A DNA stretch of 64,000 nt, taken from assembly GCA_036426205.1 (NCBI GenBank), contig CM071587.1, positions 2,705,068 through 2,769,067 on the forward strand, written 5' to 3'. This DNA comes from Ascaphus truei (taxonomy: Eukaryota; Chordata; Amphibia; Anura; Ascaphidae). Numbering within the stretch: the first letter of the stretch is position 1; every line of letters begins with the position of its first letter. Under the pieces are notes generated by a model. The model was not told the origin of the DNA. It worked only from the letters and a program-made list of their open reading frames with translations, and did not search any database. The position numbers were made by a program, and so were the translations under genes. This document shows, in pieces, positions 33,577 to 45,055 of the stretch.

Positions 33577-33714
33577 GACGATGGGATCGGTGGAAGCCGG
33601 TACCCTATGACCTGGAATGGTTACGGCTGGGAGAGCGGTTTCTTTTATTCGCTGGTTTCTCACCCTTTGCTCTGGGGTTACTGTATGTAGCAACCTTCGT
33701 GCTGAGAGGGAGAG
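33577..33714 (+). CDS. slc17a9: SLC17A9, exon 5, with indel errors
   Basis: Preceded by GGTTTACAG and followed by the donor GTATAA. Switching frame at single-base indels gives LEW, YGWES, FFY, FAGF, LLWGYCM and VLRG, matching the vertebrate order LLEWYGWQSIFYFSGGLTLL and W...LLSEK (TM5-TM6). The last base G joins AG of exon 6 to make Glu, as the phase requires. As read it carries several frameshifts and a stop; these coincide with a noisy stretch and are most simply sequence errors. Confidence 0.78.
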
Positions 33715-33889
33715 GTATAAATCACGACACAGTCATTTATGGTAGCTCAAATCTCAGAAGTTGCTTAATCTGCTGTGTACAGGCTCTCCGCTGAAGGTCA
33801 TAAACTCTTCCAGTGCGACTGGGTGTAATGTTCTGGAATGCTGCTTGCGTAGTTGGCGAGGGATGGGTGCACGCAGGTGATTAAGGGTG

Positions 33890-36800
33890 GTGTGACAGCT
33901 GGCTAGATGGGTGTGACCAATGCTGCTGTACTGAGGTGGTGTGTGAATTGCATAGGATGTTGTAATGGGAGGTGGTGTGTGTGCCACCATGATTTAGTGT
34001 GAGTGTAATTGGATTTGGTGTGGGTGCACCAATGATAGTTGTGACTTAATGGGATGTGTTTGGTGTGTGTTTGCTATCGAGCATTCTAGTGTTGACTTGT
34101 AAGGGGGATGGTTGTGGTGGCACCAGCACTATGTGACAGTAATGGGAGTTGGTTTTTTTGTGTGTTGTGCCCACCATGCATAGTGTGACTGTAATGGGGT
34201 GAGGTTGTTGTTGTGTGCACCATGCATAGTTGTGAATGTAATGGGAGGTTGGTGTGTTGCACCATGCACAGTGTGACTGTGTAATGGGATGGGTGTGTGT
34301 GTGTGCACATGCATAGAGTGTGAATGTAATGGAGGTTGTGTGGTGACACCCATGCATAGTGTGACTGTAATGGGAGGTTGGTGTGTGCCACATGATAGTG
34401 GGCTGTATGGGAGTTGTGGTGTGTGCACAATGCACTGTGTGATAAGGGAGAGTTGCGTGTGTTGCACCATGTCACAGTGTGATGTAATGGGAGGTTGTGT
34501 GTGTGCTACCATGCATAGTGGTGACTAATGGGAGGTTGTGTGTGTGCACCATGCATAGTGGACTGTCAAGGAGGTTGTGTGGTGCACCATGCAGTGTGAC
34601 TGTAATGGGAGGTTGTGTGTGGTGCACCATGCACAGTGTGACTGTAATGGGAGTGGTGTGGGTGCACCATGCATAGTGGGACTGTAATGGGAGGGTGTTG
34701 TGTCACCATGCATAGTGTGACTGTAATGGGAGGTTGTGTGTGGCACCAGCATAGTGTGACTGTAATGGAGGTTGTGTGTGTGCACACATGCATGTGTGTG
34801 ACGTATGGGATGGATGTGTGTGCACCATGGCATTAGTGTGACTGGTAATGGGAGGGTTGTGTGTGTGCACCATGAACAGTGTGACTGTATGGGAGGTTGT
34901 GTGTGACTGCACTAATGATCAGGTGACTTAATGTGGAGGCTGTGTGTGCACCATGCATAGTGTGACGGTAATGGGAGGTTGTGTGTGTGTGCACCATGCA
35001 CAGTGTGACTGTAATGGGAGGTGGTGTGTGCACAATGCACAGTGTGACTGTAATGGGAGGTGTGTGTTGTGGCACCATGCACAGTGTGACTGTAGTGGGA
35101 GGTTGTGTGTGTGCACCATGCATAGTTGGACTGTAATGGGAGGTTGTGTGTGGTGCACATGCATAGTGTGACTGGAATGGGAGGTTGTGTGTGTGCACCA
35201 TGCACAGTGTGACCTGGTAGTGGGAGGTTGTGTGTGTGCACCATGTATAGTGTTGTAGTGTGACTGATGGGAGGTTGTGTGTGTGCACATGCATAGTGTG
35301 ACTGTAATGGGAGGTGTGTGTGTGCACCATGCACATGTGACGTTGAATGGGAGTTGGGTGTGCACATGCACAGTGTGACTGTATGGGAGGTTGTGTGTGT
35401 GCACCATGACTAAGGTGTGACTGGTAATGGGAGTGTGTGTGCACCAATGAAAGTGTGATGTAATGGAGGCTGTGTGTGCGCACCTGCACAGGTGACTGTA
35501 ATGGGGTGGTGTGGCACCAGGCACAGTGTGACTGTAATGGGGAGGTGTGTGTGGCACCATGCACAGTGTGACTGTAATGGGAGGATGTGTGTGTGCACAA
35601 TGCAGTGTGACTGTAATGGGAGGTGTGGTGTGTGCACCACTGCACAGTGTGACTGTAATGGGAGTGTGTGTGACCATGCAAGTGTGACTGTAATGGGGTG
35701 TGGTGGCACCATGCATAGTGGACTGAATGTGGGGCTTGTGTGGTGCACCTGCATAGTGTGACTGTAATGGGAGGTTGTGTGTGTGGCACCATGCATAGTG
35801 TGACTGTAATGGGAGGTGTTGTGTGCACCATGTAGGTGACTGGGAGGTGTGTGTGAACCATGCTAGTGTGACTGTAATGGAGGCGGTTTTGTGTGGGTGC
35901 ACCATGGCCTAGTGTGACTGTAATGGGAGGTGGTGTGTGCCACCAGCATAGTGTGATGTAAGGGAGGGTGTGGTGTTGCACCCATGCATAGTGTGACGTG
36001 TAATGGAGGTTGGCGTGTGCAAAACATAGTGTGAAGTAATTTGGGAGGTTGGTGTGGTGCACCATGCATAGTGTGACTGTAATGGGAGGTTGTGTGTGCA
36101 CCATGCCTAGTGTGACTGTATGGGATGTTGTTGTGTGTTGCACGCAGGGCATAGTGTGACTGTAATGGGAGGTGTGTGTGTGTGCACCCTGCATAGGTGA
36201 CTGTAATGGGAGGTTGTGTGTGTGGGCAACTGCTTAGTGTGACTGTAATGGGAGGTTGTGTGTGTGCACCATGCATAGTGGTGACTGTAATTGGAGGGCT
36301 GTGTGCCCATGCCATAGTGTGACGGTAATGGGAGGTTGGTGTGGTGCACCATGCATAGTGTGACTGTAATGGGAGGTTGTTGTAGTGTGCACCATGCATA
36401 GTGTGACTGTAATGGGAGGTTGTGTGTGTGTGCACCATGCATAGTGTGACTGTAATGGGAGGCTTGGTTGTGTGCACCATGCATAGTGTGACTATAATGG
36501 GAGGTTGTGTGTGTGCACCATGCCTAGTGTGACTGTAATGGGAGGTTGTGTGTGTGCACATGCATAGGTGAAGGTAGTGGGAGGTGTGTGTGTATGACAC
36601 CATGCTAGTGTGACTGTAATGGGAGGTTGTTGTGTGTGTGGCACACCATGCATAGTGTGAATGTAATGGGAGGGTTTGTGTGTGCACCATGCATAGTGGG
36701 GATGTAGTGGGAGTGTGTGTGTGCACCATGCATAGTGGACTTTAAGTGGGAGGTTTGTGTGGTGCACCATGCATAGTGTGACTGTAATGGAGGTAGGGTT

Positions 36801-38125
36801 GTGTGTGCACCATGCATAGTGGTGAGCTGTAGTGGGAGGTTGTGTGTGTGCACCATGCATAGTGTGACTGTAATGGGAGGTTGTTGTTGTGTGGTGCACC
36901 ATGCATAGGTGACTGTATTGGGAGGTGTGTGTGGTGGCACCATGCATAGTGTGACTGTAAGGGAGGTGTGTGTGGCAACATGCATAGTGTGACTGTATGG
37001 GAGGTTGGGTGTTGTGCACCTGCATTAGTGTGACGTAATGGGAGGTTGTGGTGTGCGCACCATGAATAGTGTGACTGTAATGGGAGGTGTGTGTGTGTGT
37101 GTGTGCACCTATGCATAGTGTGGACTGTAGTGGGAGGGGGTTGTGTGGTGGCACCTGCATAGTGTGACTGTAATGGGAGGTTTTTGTGTGTGCATATGCA
37201 TATGTGACTGTAAGTGGGGTGTTGTGTGTGTCACCTTGCGTGTGTGACTGTCATGGGAGGTGTGTGTGTGCACCATGGTAGTGTGACTGTAATGGGGAGG
37301 TTGTGTGTGTGCCCATGCAATAGTGTGACTGTATGGGAGGTTGTGTGTGTGCACCTGCTAGTGTGACCTGTAATGGGGAGGTTGGTGTGTTGCACCATGC
37401 ATAGTGTGACTGTAATGGGAGGTTTGTGTGTGTGCACCATGCATGTGTGACTGAATGGGAGGTTGTGTGTGTGCCCCTTGAACCAGTAGTGTGGACTGTA
37501 ATGGGAGGTGTGGTGTGTGCACCATGCAATAGTGTGGATGTAATGGGGAGGCTGTGTGTGCGCACCATGCACAGTGTGACTGTTAAGGGAGGTGTGGTGT
37601 GTGCACATGCAGTGTGACTGTAGGGGAGGTTGTGTGTGCACACATGCATAGTGTGACTGTAGGGGGAGGTTGTGCTGTGTGCGCACAATGCATAGTGTGA
37701 CTGTAGTGGGAGGTTGTGTGCTGCCACCATTGCATTGTGACTGTAATGGGAGTTGTGGTGGTGACCATGCACAGTGTGACTGTAATGGGAGGTTGTGTGG
37801 TGCACATGATAGTGTGATGTAATGGGTGGTTGTGTGTGTGCACATGCACAGATGTGGACTGTAATGGGAGGCTGTGTGTGTGTTGACCATGCACAGGTGA
37901 CTGTAATGGGAGGCTGTGTGTGTGTACACCTGCACAGGTGTGACTGTAATGGGAGGCTGTGTGTGTGTTGTGACCAGCATAGTGTGACTGTAATGGGAGG
38001 CTGTGTGTGTGTGCACCTGCACATGCATAGGTGACTGTAATGGGAGGTTGGTGTGGTGCACCATGCATAGGTGTGACTGTAATGGGAGGCTGTGTGTGGA
38101 CATGATAGGGACGTAATGGGAGGGT
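33890..38125. repeat. About 41-bp minisatellite, roughly 100 copies, error-rich
   Basis: Unit GTGTGACTGTAATGGGAGGT + TGTGTGTGTGCACCATGCATA with CATA/CACA alternation and very many one-base indels. Long open frames on both strands are repeat artefacts. Occupies most of intron 5. Confidence 0.93.
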
Positions 38126-38311
38126 GACACGGTGACGAATTACACGGTGACAGGGGGGCCACACGGTGACAGAATTACACGGGTGACAGGGGACACACAC
38201 AATTCCGGGTCCTGACACCGGAAGAAAAAGTGTGCATCAATCCAGGTGTCTATGATTGTAGCGTCCCAAACCTCCCCTAGGTTCCGCGGGATATAGTACA
38301 CTGTGTATATC

Positions 38312-38400
38312 AGTGTTTCCCAGCTCCAGTCCTCAGGGAACCCCAAAGGTCAGGGCTAAGGATATCCCTGCTCAGCAAAGGTGGCTCAGTCATCTGTGCG
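38312..38400. mobile_element. hAT MITE fragment
   Basis: CAGTGTTTCCCAGCTCCAGT followed by CCTCAGGGAACCCC and GGATATCCCTGC, similar to the left half of the hAT MITE at 11,923. The right half is missing or diverged. Confidence 0.45.
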
Positions 38401-38409
38401 GCTGTGGGA

Positions 38410-38720
38410 AGAGGTTACTTGCCCTCCCCCCCTGCCCCTAGGTTCCGCAGGATATAGTCACACTGTGTATATCCCAGCTGTGTGAAGAGGTTACTGCCCT
38501 CCCCCTCCCCGCCCTGCCCCTAGGTTCCGCAGGATATAGTCACACTGTGTATATCCCAGCTGTGTGAGAGGGTTACTGCCCTCCCCCTCCCCGCCCTGCC
38601 CCTAGGTTCCGCAGGATATAGTCACACTGTGTATATCCCAGCTGTGTGAAGAGGTTACTGCCCTCCCCCTCCCCGTCCTGCCCCTAGGTTCCGCGGGATA
38701 TAGTCACACTGTGTATATCG
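38410..38720. repeat. About 80-bp tandem repeat, 4 copies
   Basis: Unit containing GAGGTTACTGCCCTCCCCCT, then CCCCTAGGTTCCGC and GGATATAGTCACACTGTG. Immediately upstream of exon 6. Confidence 0.9.
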
Positions 38721-38779
38721 CACTTGGTTTCATGACGTATCGCTCTCACCGGGCCCCCCGTTTTGTGTTGTTGGCACAG

Positions 38780-38876
38780 AGAGGATCCTGACGTTTGAGG
38801 ATCTGCAGAAAGGTTTCTCGCTTTCTGCACAGACCAACGTGCCATGGAAAAGGTTATTTCGCAAAGCTCCAGTGTG
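38780..38876 (+). CDS. slc17a9: SLC17A9, exon 6 (central cytosolic loop)
   Basis: Acceptor GTTGGCACAG, donor GTGAGT. Encodes (E)RILTFEDLQKGF through NVPWKRLFRKAPV plus TG of Trp, the loop between TM6 and TM7. VPWKRLFRK is the most recognisable block. Starts in phase to complete Glu from exon 5. Intact. Confidence 0.93.
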
Positions 38877-38899
38877 GTGAGTGTACAAATGGGGACACG

Positions 38900-39985
38900 G
38901 GGATACAGAGGGAGGGACAGATCCTCTCACTGCAGGGTGACACTGTGACAGAGGGAGGGACAGATCCTCTCACTGCAGGGTGACACAGTGACAGAGGGAG
39001 GGACAGAGCCTCTCACTGCAGGGTGACACTGTGACAGAGGGAGGGACAGATCCTCTCACTGCAGGGTGACACAGTGACAGAGGGAGGGACAGATCCTCTC
39101 ACTGCAGGGTGACACAGTGACACAGAGGGAGGGACAGATCCTCTCAGCAGAGGGGACACAGTGACAGAGGGAGGGACAGATCCTCTCACTGCAGGGTTGA
39201 CACAGTGCACACAGGGGGGACAGATCCTCTCACTGCAGGGTGACACAGTGACAAAGAGGGAGGGACAGAGCATCTCACTGCAGGGTGACAAAGGGGAGGG
39301 GACAGGATCCTCTCACTGGCAGGGTTGACCAAAGAGGGAGGACAGAGCCTCTCACTGCAGGGGTGACACAGAGGGAGGAGGGACGAGCCTGCTCACTGCA
39401 GGGTGACACAGTGACACAGAGGGAGGGAAGAGCCTCATCACTGCAAGGGTGAACTGACACACAGGGAGGGCCAGAGCCTCTCACTGCAGGGGTGACACAG
39501 AGGGAGGGACAGAGCCTCTCACTGCAGGATGACACAGAGGAGGGGACAGATCCCCTCACTGCAGGGTGGGTGACACAGAGGGGGGACAGATCTTCAATGC
39601 AGGGTGACACCAGGGAGGGACAGATCCATCACTGCAGGGTGACACTGTGAAACAGAGGGAGGGGACAGAGCCTCTCACTGCAGGGTGGAACACTGTGACA
39701 GACGGAGGGACAGAGCCTCTCACTGCAGGGTGACACTGTGACAGAGGGAGGGACAGAGCCTCTCACTGCAGGGGGGACAGAGGGAGGGACAGATCTCTCA
39801 CTTGCAGGGTGAAACTGTGACAGAGGGAGGGACAGATCCTCTCACTGCAGGGTGACACAGAGGGAGGGAAGGACAGATCCTCTCACTGCAGGGTGACACA
39901 GAGGGAGGGAAGGACAGATCCTCTCACTGCAGGGTGACACAGTGACACAGAGGGAGGGACAGAGCCTCTCACTGCAGGGTGACTT
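38900..39985. repeat. 37-43-bp minisatellite in intron 6
   Basis: Unit GAGGGAGGGACAGATCCTCT + CACTGCAGGGTGACACAGTGACA, about 27 copies, with GATCC/GAGCC variants. Noisy between 39,130 and 39,620. Confidence 0.93.
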
Positions 39986-40044
39986 TGGGATTGAACCATT
40001 AATACTCCGTGACACAGGTGATCATGTTCTTTCATACATTTCAG

Positions 40045-40141
40045 GGCTGTGATCATTGCCCAGCTGAGTGTTGCCAGCACTTCATTCACCCTCTTCTCCT
40101 GGCTGCCAACATTCTTCAAGGAAAGATTCCCTGATTCTAAG
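40045..40141 (+). CDS. slc17a9: SLC17A9, exon 7 (TM7)
   Basis: Acceptor ACATTTCAG, donor GTGACG. Encodes (W)AVIIAQLSVASTSFTLFSWL and PTFFKERFPDSK, matching the vertebrate W-A-A-V-V-S-Q-L-S...LLSWLPTFFEE block. Ends in phase 0. Intact. Confidence 0.95.
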
Positions 40142-40379
40142 GTGACGGGACACACGGACTGTCACCTGTAAGACGAGACCACTTGGGGGTTCTAATACGT
40201 TGCACAATAGCCAAATATAAACATCATTTAGCATGGTCAAACTGTGCCACCTATTGGCAAGAAGTGTGAACTGCATATAATGCTTTACACTCACTGCAGT
40301 TTATTCTAGCCATGAAGAGGATAATTAATGGTAAACAAATATATGTAAGTTTATGTGTGTGTCTCTGTTATGTGTGTAT

Positions 40380-40668
40380 CAGATGCAAAGCCAGCAGTAG
40401 AACCAACTTCACACTGATGATACCCATTAAGGTAGAAACATGTCTGTGAATGGTTTCTCTGGCTTTGCATCTGATTCCCATGCTGTGCTTTTAAAGCTGT
40501 GTTAAGAACGAGCATTAGCTTATAAGGGCTCCATGTAACAATGGTTTTTCAGACAAAAGGTGACACATTGTGTGCTTATTTGCATGTCATTTCCCAGAAT
40601 CCCTTGCTGCAGTGGAAGCACTGTTTGCTGGGGATAATGGTGAAAGGCAGGGTTGCAGACCTGCCTAA
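40380..40668. repeat. Foldback element copy 3 (right two-thirds) with hammerhead apex
   Basis: The apex closed by GATGCAAAGCCAG/CTGGCTTTGCATC is followed by the right arm (TTTGCATGTCATTTCCCAGA through GCAGACCTGCC), as in 25,169-25,740. The left arm is largely missing. A GC-rich MITE is inserted at the TAA of its right terminus. Confidence 0.85.
40408..40450 (+). ncRNA. Hammerhead ribozyme, canonical layout
   Basis: Perfect 6-bp stem I TTCACA/TGTGAA (40,408-40,413 with 40,445-40,450); core CTGATGA; perfect 4-bp stem II TACC/GGTA with loop CATTAA; GAAA; self-complementary ACATGT as minimal stem III; cleavage triplet GTC at 40,442-40,444. Every conserved hammerhead nucleotide is present. The very short palindromic stem III suggests activity as a dimer, as proposed for such motifs in retroelements. 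It sits in slc17a9 intron 7 on the sense strand. Confidence 0.88.
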
Positions 40669-41112
40669 GGCCTCGGTCCCGCTGCACTCGTTGGCGCGGG
40701 CGGCAATGTAGCGAGTTCCCCACCAGCAGGGGAATCCTCGCGAGCCGGTCCCGGTCCCCCCTGGCGGCACAGCTGACTACACGCTGTGGCGCGTCAGCCG
40801 CTAGGAGACACAAGAGAATGGTGTTTCCTAGCTTCGACGCGTCACGTGGTGTGGCTGTGAGCCAATGGGGAGGGGAGGCTTCGGGAGGAGGAGAGGCTTC
40901 GGGGAGCGGGGAGGAGTGTGGAGTGAAAGCAGCGTGCGTGCCTGTCTGTGTGTGTGTGTATGTGTGTGCCTGAGTGCGTGAGTGCCTGCCTCTGTCTGTG
41001 TGTGCGTGAGTGCGTGAGTGCGTGAGTGCGTGAGTGCGTGAGTGCGTGTGTGTATGTGTGTGCCTGAGTGCATGCGTGCCTGTCTCTGTCTGTGTGTATG
41101 AGTGCGTGAGTG

Positions 41113-41162
<50 letters not shown>

Positions 41163-41510
41163 AGTGCCTGCGTGTGTGTGTTTTTTTTTTTACTTACCTG
41201 CAGCCCGTGGCAGCCCGTGGCAGCCCGTGGAGGGAGGGGGGGGAAGAGTAGCGGGTCCCTCCGCACAAGCCACGCCCCCCCCCCTCCCTGTCAATCCTCC
41301 CGCTCCCGCCCACCTCCCGCTCCGGCCCCCCACGTCATGGCCGCGCCCCCTCGCGTCATGGCCGCACCCCCCCCCCCCCCCCGACCCGTTTGGCCACGCC
41401 CCCCCGTTACTACTGAAGTTTCCTGTAGACCGCAGATCGCGGTACAGCGAGTTGCACGCGCCGCCGGCAAGCAAGCCAGCCGTGCGGACGCGTGCAACGG
41501 GACCTTAGCC
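40669..41510. mobile_element. GC-rich MITE (TAA duplication) inserted in foldback copy 3
   Basis: TAA at both edges. Left GGCCTCGGTCCCG; right (reverse complement) GGCTAAGGTCCCG. Contains GTGCGTGA/GT microsatellites at about 40,945-41,180. The internal ACCGCAGATCGCGGT motif is shared with the copy at 56,386. Confidence 0.75.
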
Positions 41511-41519
41511 TAAGGCTAA

Positions 41520-42146
41520 GGGCCCGCTCCCTCCGTCATCGCGCCCGCACTGCATGCAGGTAGCGCGCTGACAGGCAATTGACCGCTACCTGCGTGCGGT
41601 CTGTAGGGAGCAGGGGGGGGGTGTGGTTTGAGCGGGGGGGCGTGGTTTGAGCGGGGGGNNNNNNNNNNNNNNNNNNNNNNNNNNNNNNNNNNCGTCTGTG
41701 CTTGGTCTCCCCCCCCCCCCCCCCACCAACCGTGATCTCCATCTCTCATCCGGAGCCCCCTGCACTCTGAAGCCAGGTAACAGAGGGAGGAACACACAGA
41801 ACACTCCACACCACTCAACACTCAGTTACACACACAGCGCAAAATACCACACGGGGGGGATGAATCGGAACAGGGGGGGGGTCGGAACGGGGGGATCGGA
41901 GCTGAAGGGAGGGAAAATCGATAACGGGGGGGCGATCGGAGCAGAGGGGGGATGGTAGTGGCTGATGGAGTACGTGACGAGGACGCTCGCCAAACCACAG
42001 CTCCTTTGGTAGCTCGGTGGACTGACGCGTTCACGCAGCGCAGTCAGCCACGACGGAAGGCAGCACCAGCGGGGCATCTAGATGGGGCAAGCAGCTTAGT
42101 GCGCGGATGCTGTGCGCGGCCGCTCGGGCCGCAGCGGACCAAGGCA
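41520..42146. mobile_element. Adjacent GC-rich MITE, contains assembly gap
   Basis: TAA-flanked, GC-rich, directly follows the previous element with six bases between. The terminal repeats are less clear than in its neighbours. The 34-N gap lies inside. Confidence 0.5.
41659..41692. other. Assembly gap (34 N)
   Basis: Run of N within homopolymer G / GC-rich sequence. Confidence 0.99.
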
Positions 42147-42232
42147 TAAGGACAGTGAAGTGCCACAAGTGATCTTGTTATTTTGTATATGCAATTACAG
42201 TGGAGGTTTCTGTTGCCTTTTTCACCCCATAA

Positions 42233-42450
42233 ATGTGGGTTGGGGGTAGTGTGTTGGGGGTGTTGTGTTGTGTGTGTGTGGTGTGTGGGTGTGTGGTGAC
42301 ACTGTGGATGTGTGTGTGTGACAATGTGTCGTGTGTGTGGACGACACTGTGGTGTGGTGTGGTGACAACTGTGTGTGTGTGCTGTGTCGTGGGTGGACAA
42401 CTGTGTGTGTGTGTGTGTGTGGTGTGTGTGGTTTTTTTTTTTGTTGTGGA
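42233..42450. repeat. GT-rich low-complexity tract
   Basis: GTGTG units with irregular GACAC/GTGG interruptions; noisy. Confidence 0.85.
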
Positions 42451-42479
42451 CCTTTGGGGCCCGCACTTATACATGTGTA

Positions 42480-43905
42480 GTGCATGTTGTAAGAGCGCTG
42501 GGTTTATATCCCTGTGTGTGCGCTGTAAGAGTGTTATCTACCGGTTTTGCGCAGCCTGTAGAGCTGTTTATCTACATGGGTGCGTGACGGTAGAGATGGG
42601 TTCTATGCCCTTGACCGCTGTAGCGATTGTCTCTCCCTGGGTGAACGCCTGGAGCGCTGTGTCTCTCCCTGTGTGAACGCCTTTAGCGCTGGTTCTATCC
42701 TTGGTGCACGCTGTTAGAGCTTGTTTCTCTAACTGTGTGACACGCCTTGTAGCAGCTGTTATTTCTATCAGGGTGCACGCGTAGACGCTGGGGTATCTAC
42801 CTGTTGACGGTGAGAGTGTTCTCTAAGTAGCCCTGTAGCGCTGGGTTATATCATGGGGAATGGAGCGCTGTGTTCTCTCAATGTGGCTGTAGCGAGGTGT
42901 TCTCCAGGTGCGCCTGTAAGCGCTGTGTTATTCCCTGTGTTGACGTTTAGCGCTGTGTCTCATCACTTGTTGTGGACTGTAGAGTGTTTTCTATAATGTG
43001 TGAAAGCCCTTTTGTAGCGATGTTTGTGGATCTCTCCCTGTGTGAACGAATTGTAGAGCTGTGTTCTCTAAATGTGCGCTTGTAGCGCTGTGTCTATCAT
43101 TGTGTGTTGAACGCCTGTAGCGCTGTGTTCTCTCCTGGTGAGTACTTGTAGCGATGTGTTATATACTTGTGTGACGCTTGTAGCGCTGTGTTCTATAACG
43201 TTGCGCGCTTGTAGCGCTGTGTTTATCTCCCTGTGTGCACGCATGTAGCGATTGTGTTTTTCTCTCCTGTGTGAACGAATGGTAGATATGTGTTTATCCC
43301 TGTGACGGTTCTCTCCCTGTGTGTACGCCTGTAGCGCTGTGTTCTCTCCCTGTGCCCCTGTAGCGCTGTATTCTCTCCCTGTACGCCTGTAGCGCTGTGT
43401 TCTCTCCCTGTGCGCCTGTAGCGCTGTGTGCTCTCCGTGCCCCTGTAGCGCTGTGTTCTCTCCTGTGCGCCTGTAGCGCTGTGTTCTCTCCGTGCCCCTG
43501 TAGTGCTGTGTTCTCTCCCTGTGTGTACGCCTGTAGCGCTGTGTTCTCTCCCTGTGCGCCTGTAGCGCTGTGTTCTCTCCCTGTACGCCTGTAGCGCTGT
43601 GTTCTCTCCTGTGCCCCTGTAGCGCTGTGTTCTCTCCTTGTGTGCACGCCTGTAGCGCTGTGTTCTCTCCCTGTACGCCTGTAGCGCTGTGTTCTCTCCC
43701 TGTACGCCTGTAGCGCTGTGTTCTCTCCTGTGCGCCTGTAGCGCTGTGTTCTCTCCTGTGCCCCTGTAGCGCTGTGTTCTCTCCTGTGCCCCTGTAGCGC
43801 TGTGTTCTCTCCCTGTACGCCTGTAGCGCTGTGTTCTCTCCTGTGCGCCTTTAGCGCTGTGTTCTCTCCTGTGCGCCTGTAGCGCTGTGTTCTCTCCTGT
43901 GTGCC
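42480..43905. repeat. About 29-bp minisatellite in intron 7
   Basis: Unit GTAGCGCTGTGTTCTCTCCC + TGTGCGCCT, about 45 copies. 42,480-43,300 is indel-rich, while 43,310-43,905 is clean, ending 40 bp before exon 8. The transition suggests correction of only part of the array. Confidence 0.93.
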
Positions 43906-43946
43906 TCCTGCTTCCGGCTGTTCCTTGATCTGTTCCTTATTTTCAG

Positions 43947-44034
43947 GGCTGGATATTTAATGTCGTCCCGTGGCTGGTCGCGATCCCGGCTGCAGTGCTG
44001 AGCGGGTTGCTGTCAGACCACCTCATCACACAGG
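43947..44034 (+). CDS. slc17a9: SLC17A9, exon 8 (TM8)
   Basis: Acceptor TTATTTTCAG, donor GTAAGG. Encodes GWIFNVVPWLVAIPAAVLSG and LLSDHLITQ, almost identical to vertebrate VNUT. Ends with one base of the next Gly codon. Confidence 0.97.
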
Positions 44035-45020
44035 GTAAGGAGCTGATGAACCTGCGTATACAGGGGCCTGGTCCAGACCTGGATACAGGAGGGGTAATTA
44101 AAGGAGCAATCCACCCTCACTAGCCTCCATTTTTTTTAAATAGAGGATTGGAACATGGCGTCCTCCAGAGCTGGAACCGCATTATTTTCAGCTCTAGGGA
44201 CCCCTGTTCCCGAGATAAATACTGGTGATGTTCTCCGCATTGCTTCCTGGGTTTTAAAGGGCATTTAAATGGCTGTCCAATAAGAAGCCAACCAATGAAG
44301 TTGCAGCTTCTTTTTTACCCGGGATGTGGCAGCCATTTTGTTTCCCCTCCGGGAGATTTAAACCCTGTAACCTGACAGGTAAGTATCTTGAGAACCGGCG
44401 GGCGGTCTAGCAAATTTGGTTGCGGCCTAGTAAACACACATACCCAACAAGCTCTGAGAAACCCCAAACATTACCACATAATATGTGTATGTAAGTGTCA
44501 AAAGGCGTGGTTGCGGCCTACCCTAAGCCCTTCCCCTAAAACCTCCTATCTTAACCACTAATAGCCCTTAAATTCACCTCCTACCCTAACCAGTAAACAC
44601 CTAAATTAATCCCCTTGCCGTAACCAGTAAACGGGGGGTGTCATCGGCGGATCGGCTGCAGCGTTTGGCAAAACGACCATGACAATGTTCCATTCTGCCG
44701 GTGAGACCTGGTAATCGTGGCGTTAGATTTGGGGGAGGGGGGGGGTAAAAAATTAGCTGGAGGAACTCCGTCTTCGAGAGGCCAGAGTACAGCCGATGTA
44801 TAGCTGCAGTTTGAGTTGCAGTAGTGAGCAGCGCAGGGTACCACTGCTTTTTATTTACAAGTCTTCTGGCATTGCAGTGAAGGGCCGCCCTGCCCGGTGG
44901 ATACCCGGTGTCCCTATGTCTCACCGGCTTTGGCGCGTCCTGTTCCTTGTCCTGTCACGAAGAGCCGCCCCTGGCCTGTATTCTGGCCCCATCACTAACT
45001 CCTCGTCTTCTCTCCTGCAG
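44035..45020 (+). other. slc17a9 intron 8
   Basis: Ordinary non-coding sequence with no exon recognised. A mild internal repeat of the form CCCTAACC/TTAACCACTAA occurs near 44,515-44,630. Confidence 0.5.
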
Positions 45021-45055
45021 GATATAAAACCGTCTGGGTTCGGAAGCTGATGCAG
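45021..45055 (+). CDS. slc17a9: SLC17A9, exon 9 (35-bp micro-exon)
   Basis: Acceptor CTCTCCTGCAG, donor GTAAGA. Encodes (G)YKTVWVRKLMQ, matching the vertebrate GYRAITVRKLMQ loop. Too short to stand out as an ORF; fixed by phase with both neighbours. Confidence 0.93.

Noticed and set aside
30421..33714. Reading slc17a9 as a pseudogene because exons 4 and 5 are frameshifted
   Set aside because: The other eleven exons are intact with perfect phases, and the broken exons lie in sequence with the same indel noise as nearby arrays.
34833..36194. 453-aa His/Thr-rich minus-strand ORF and many overlapping ORFs
   Set aside because: By-product of the GTGTGACTGTAATGGGAGG minisatellite; several frames are open at once.
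41190..41513. Overlapping Pro/Gly-rich ORFs
   Set aside because: GC-rich MITE interior read in several frames on both strands; no homology.
42233..42676. Cys/Val-rich ORF suggesting a small secreted protein
   Set aside because: Arises from GT repeats (VCVCV pattern) followed by minisatellite sequence.
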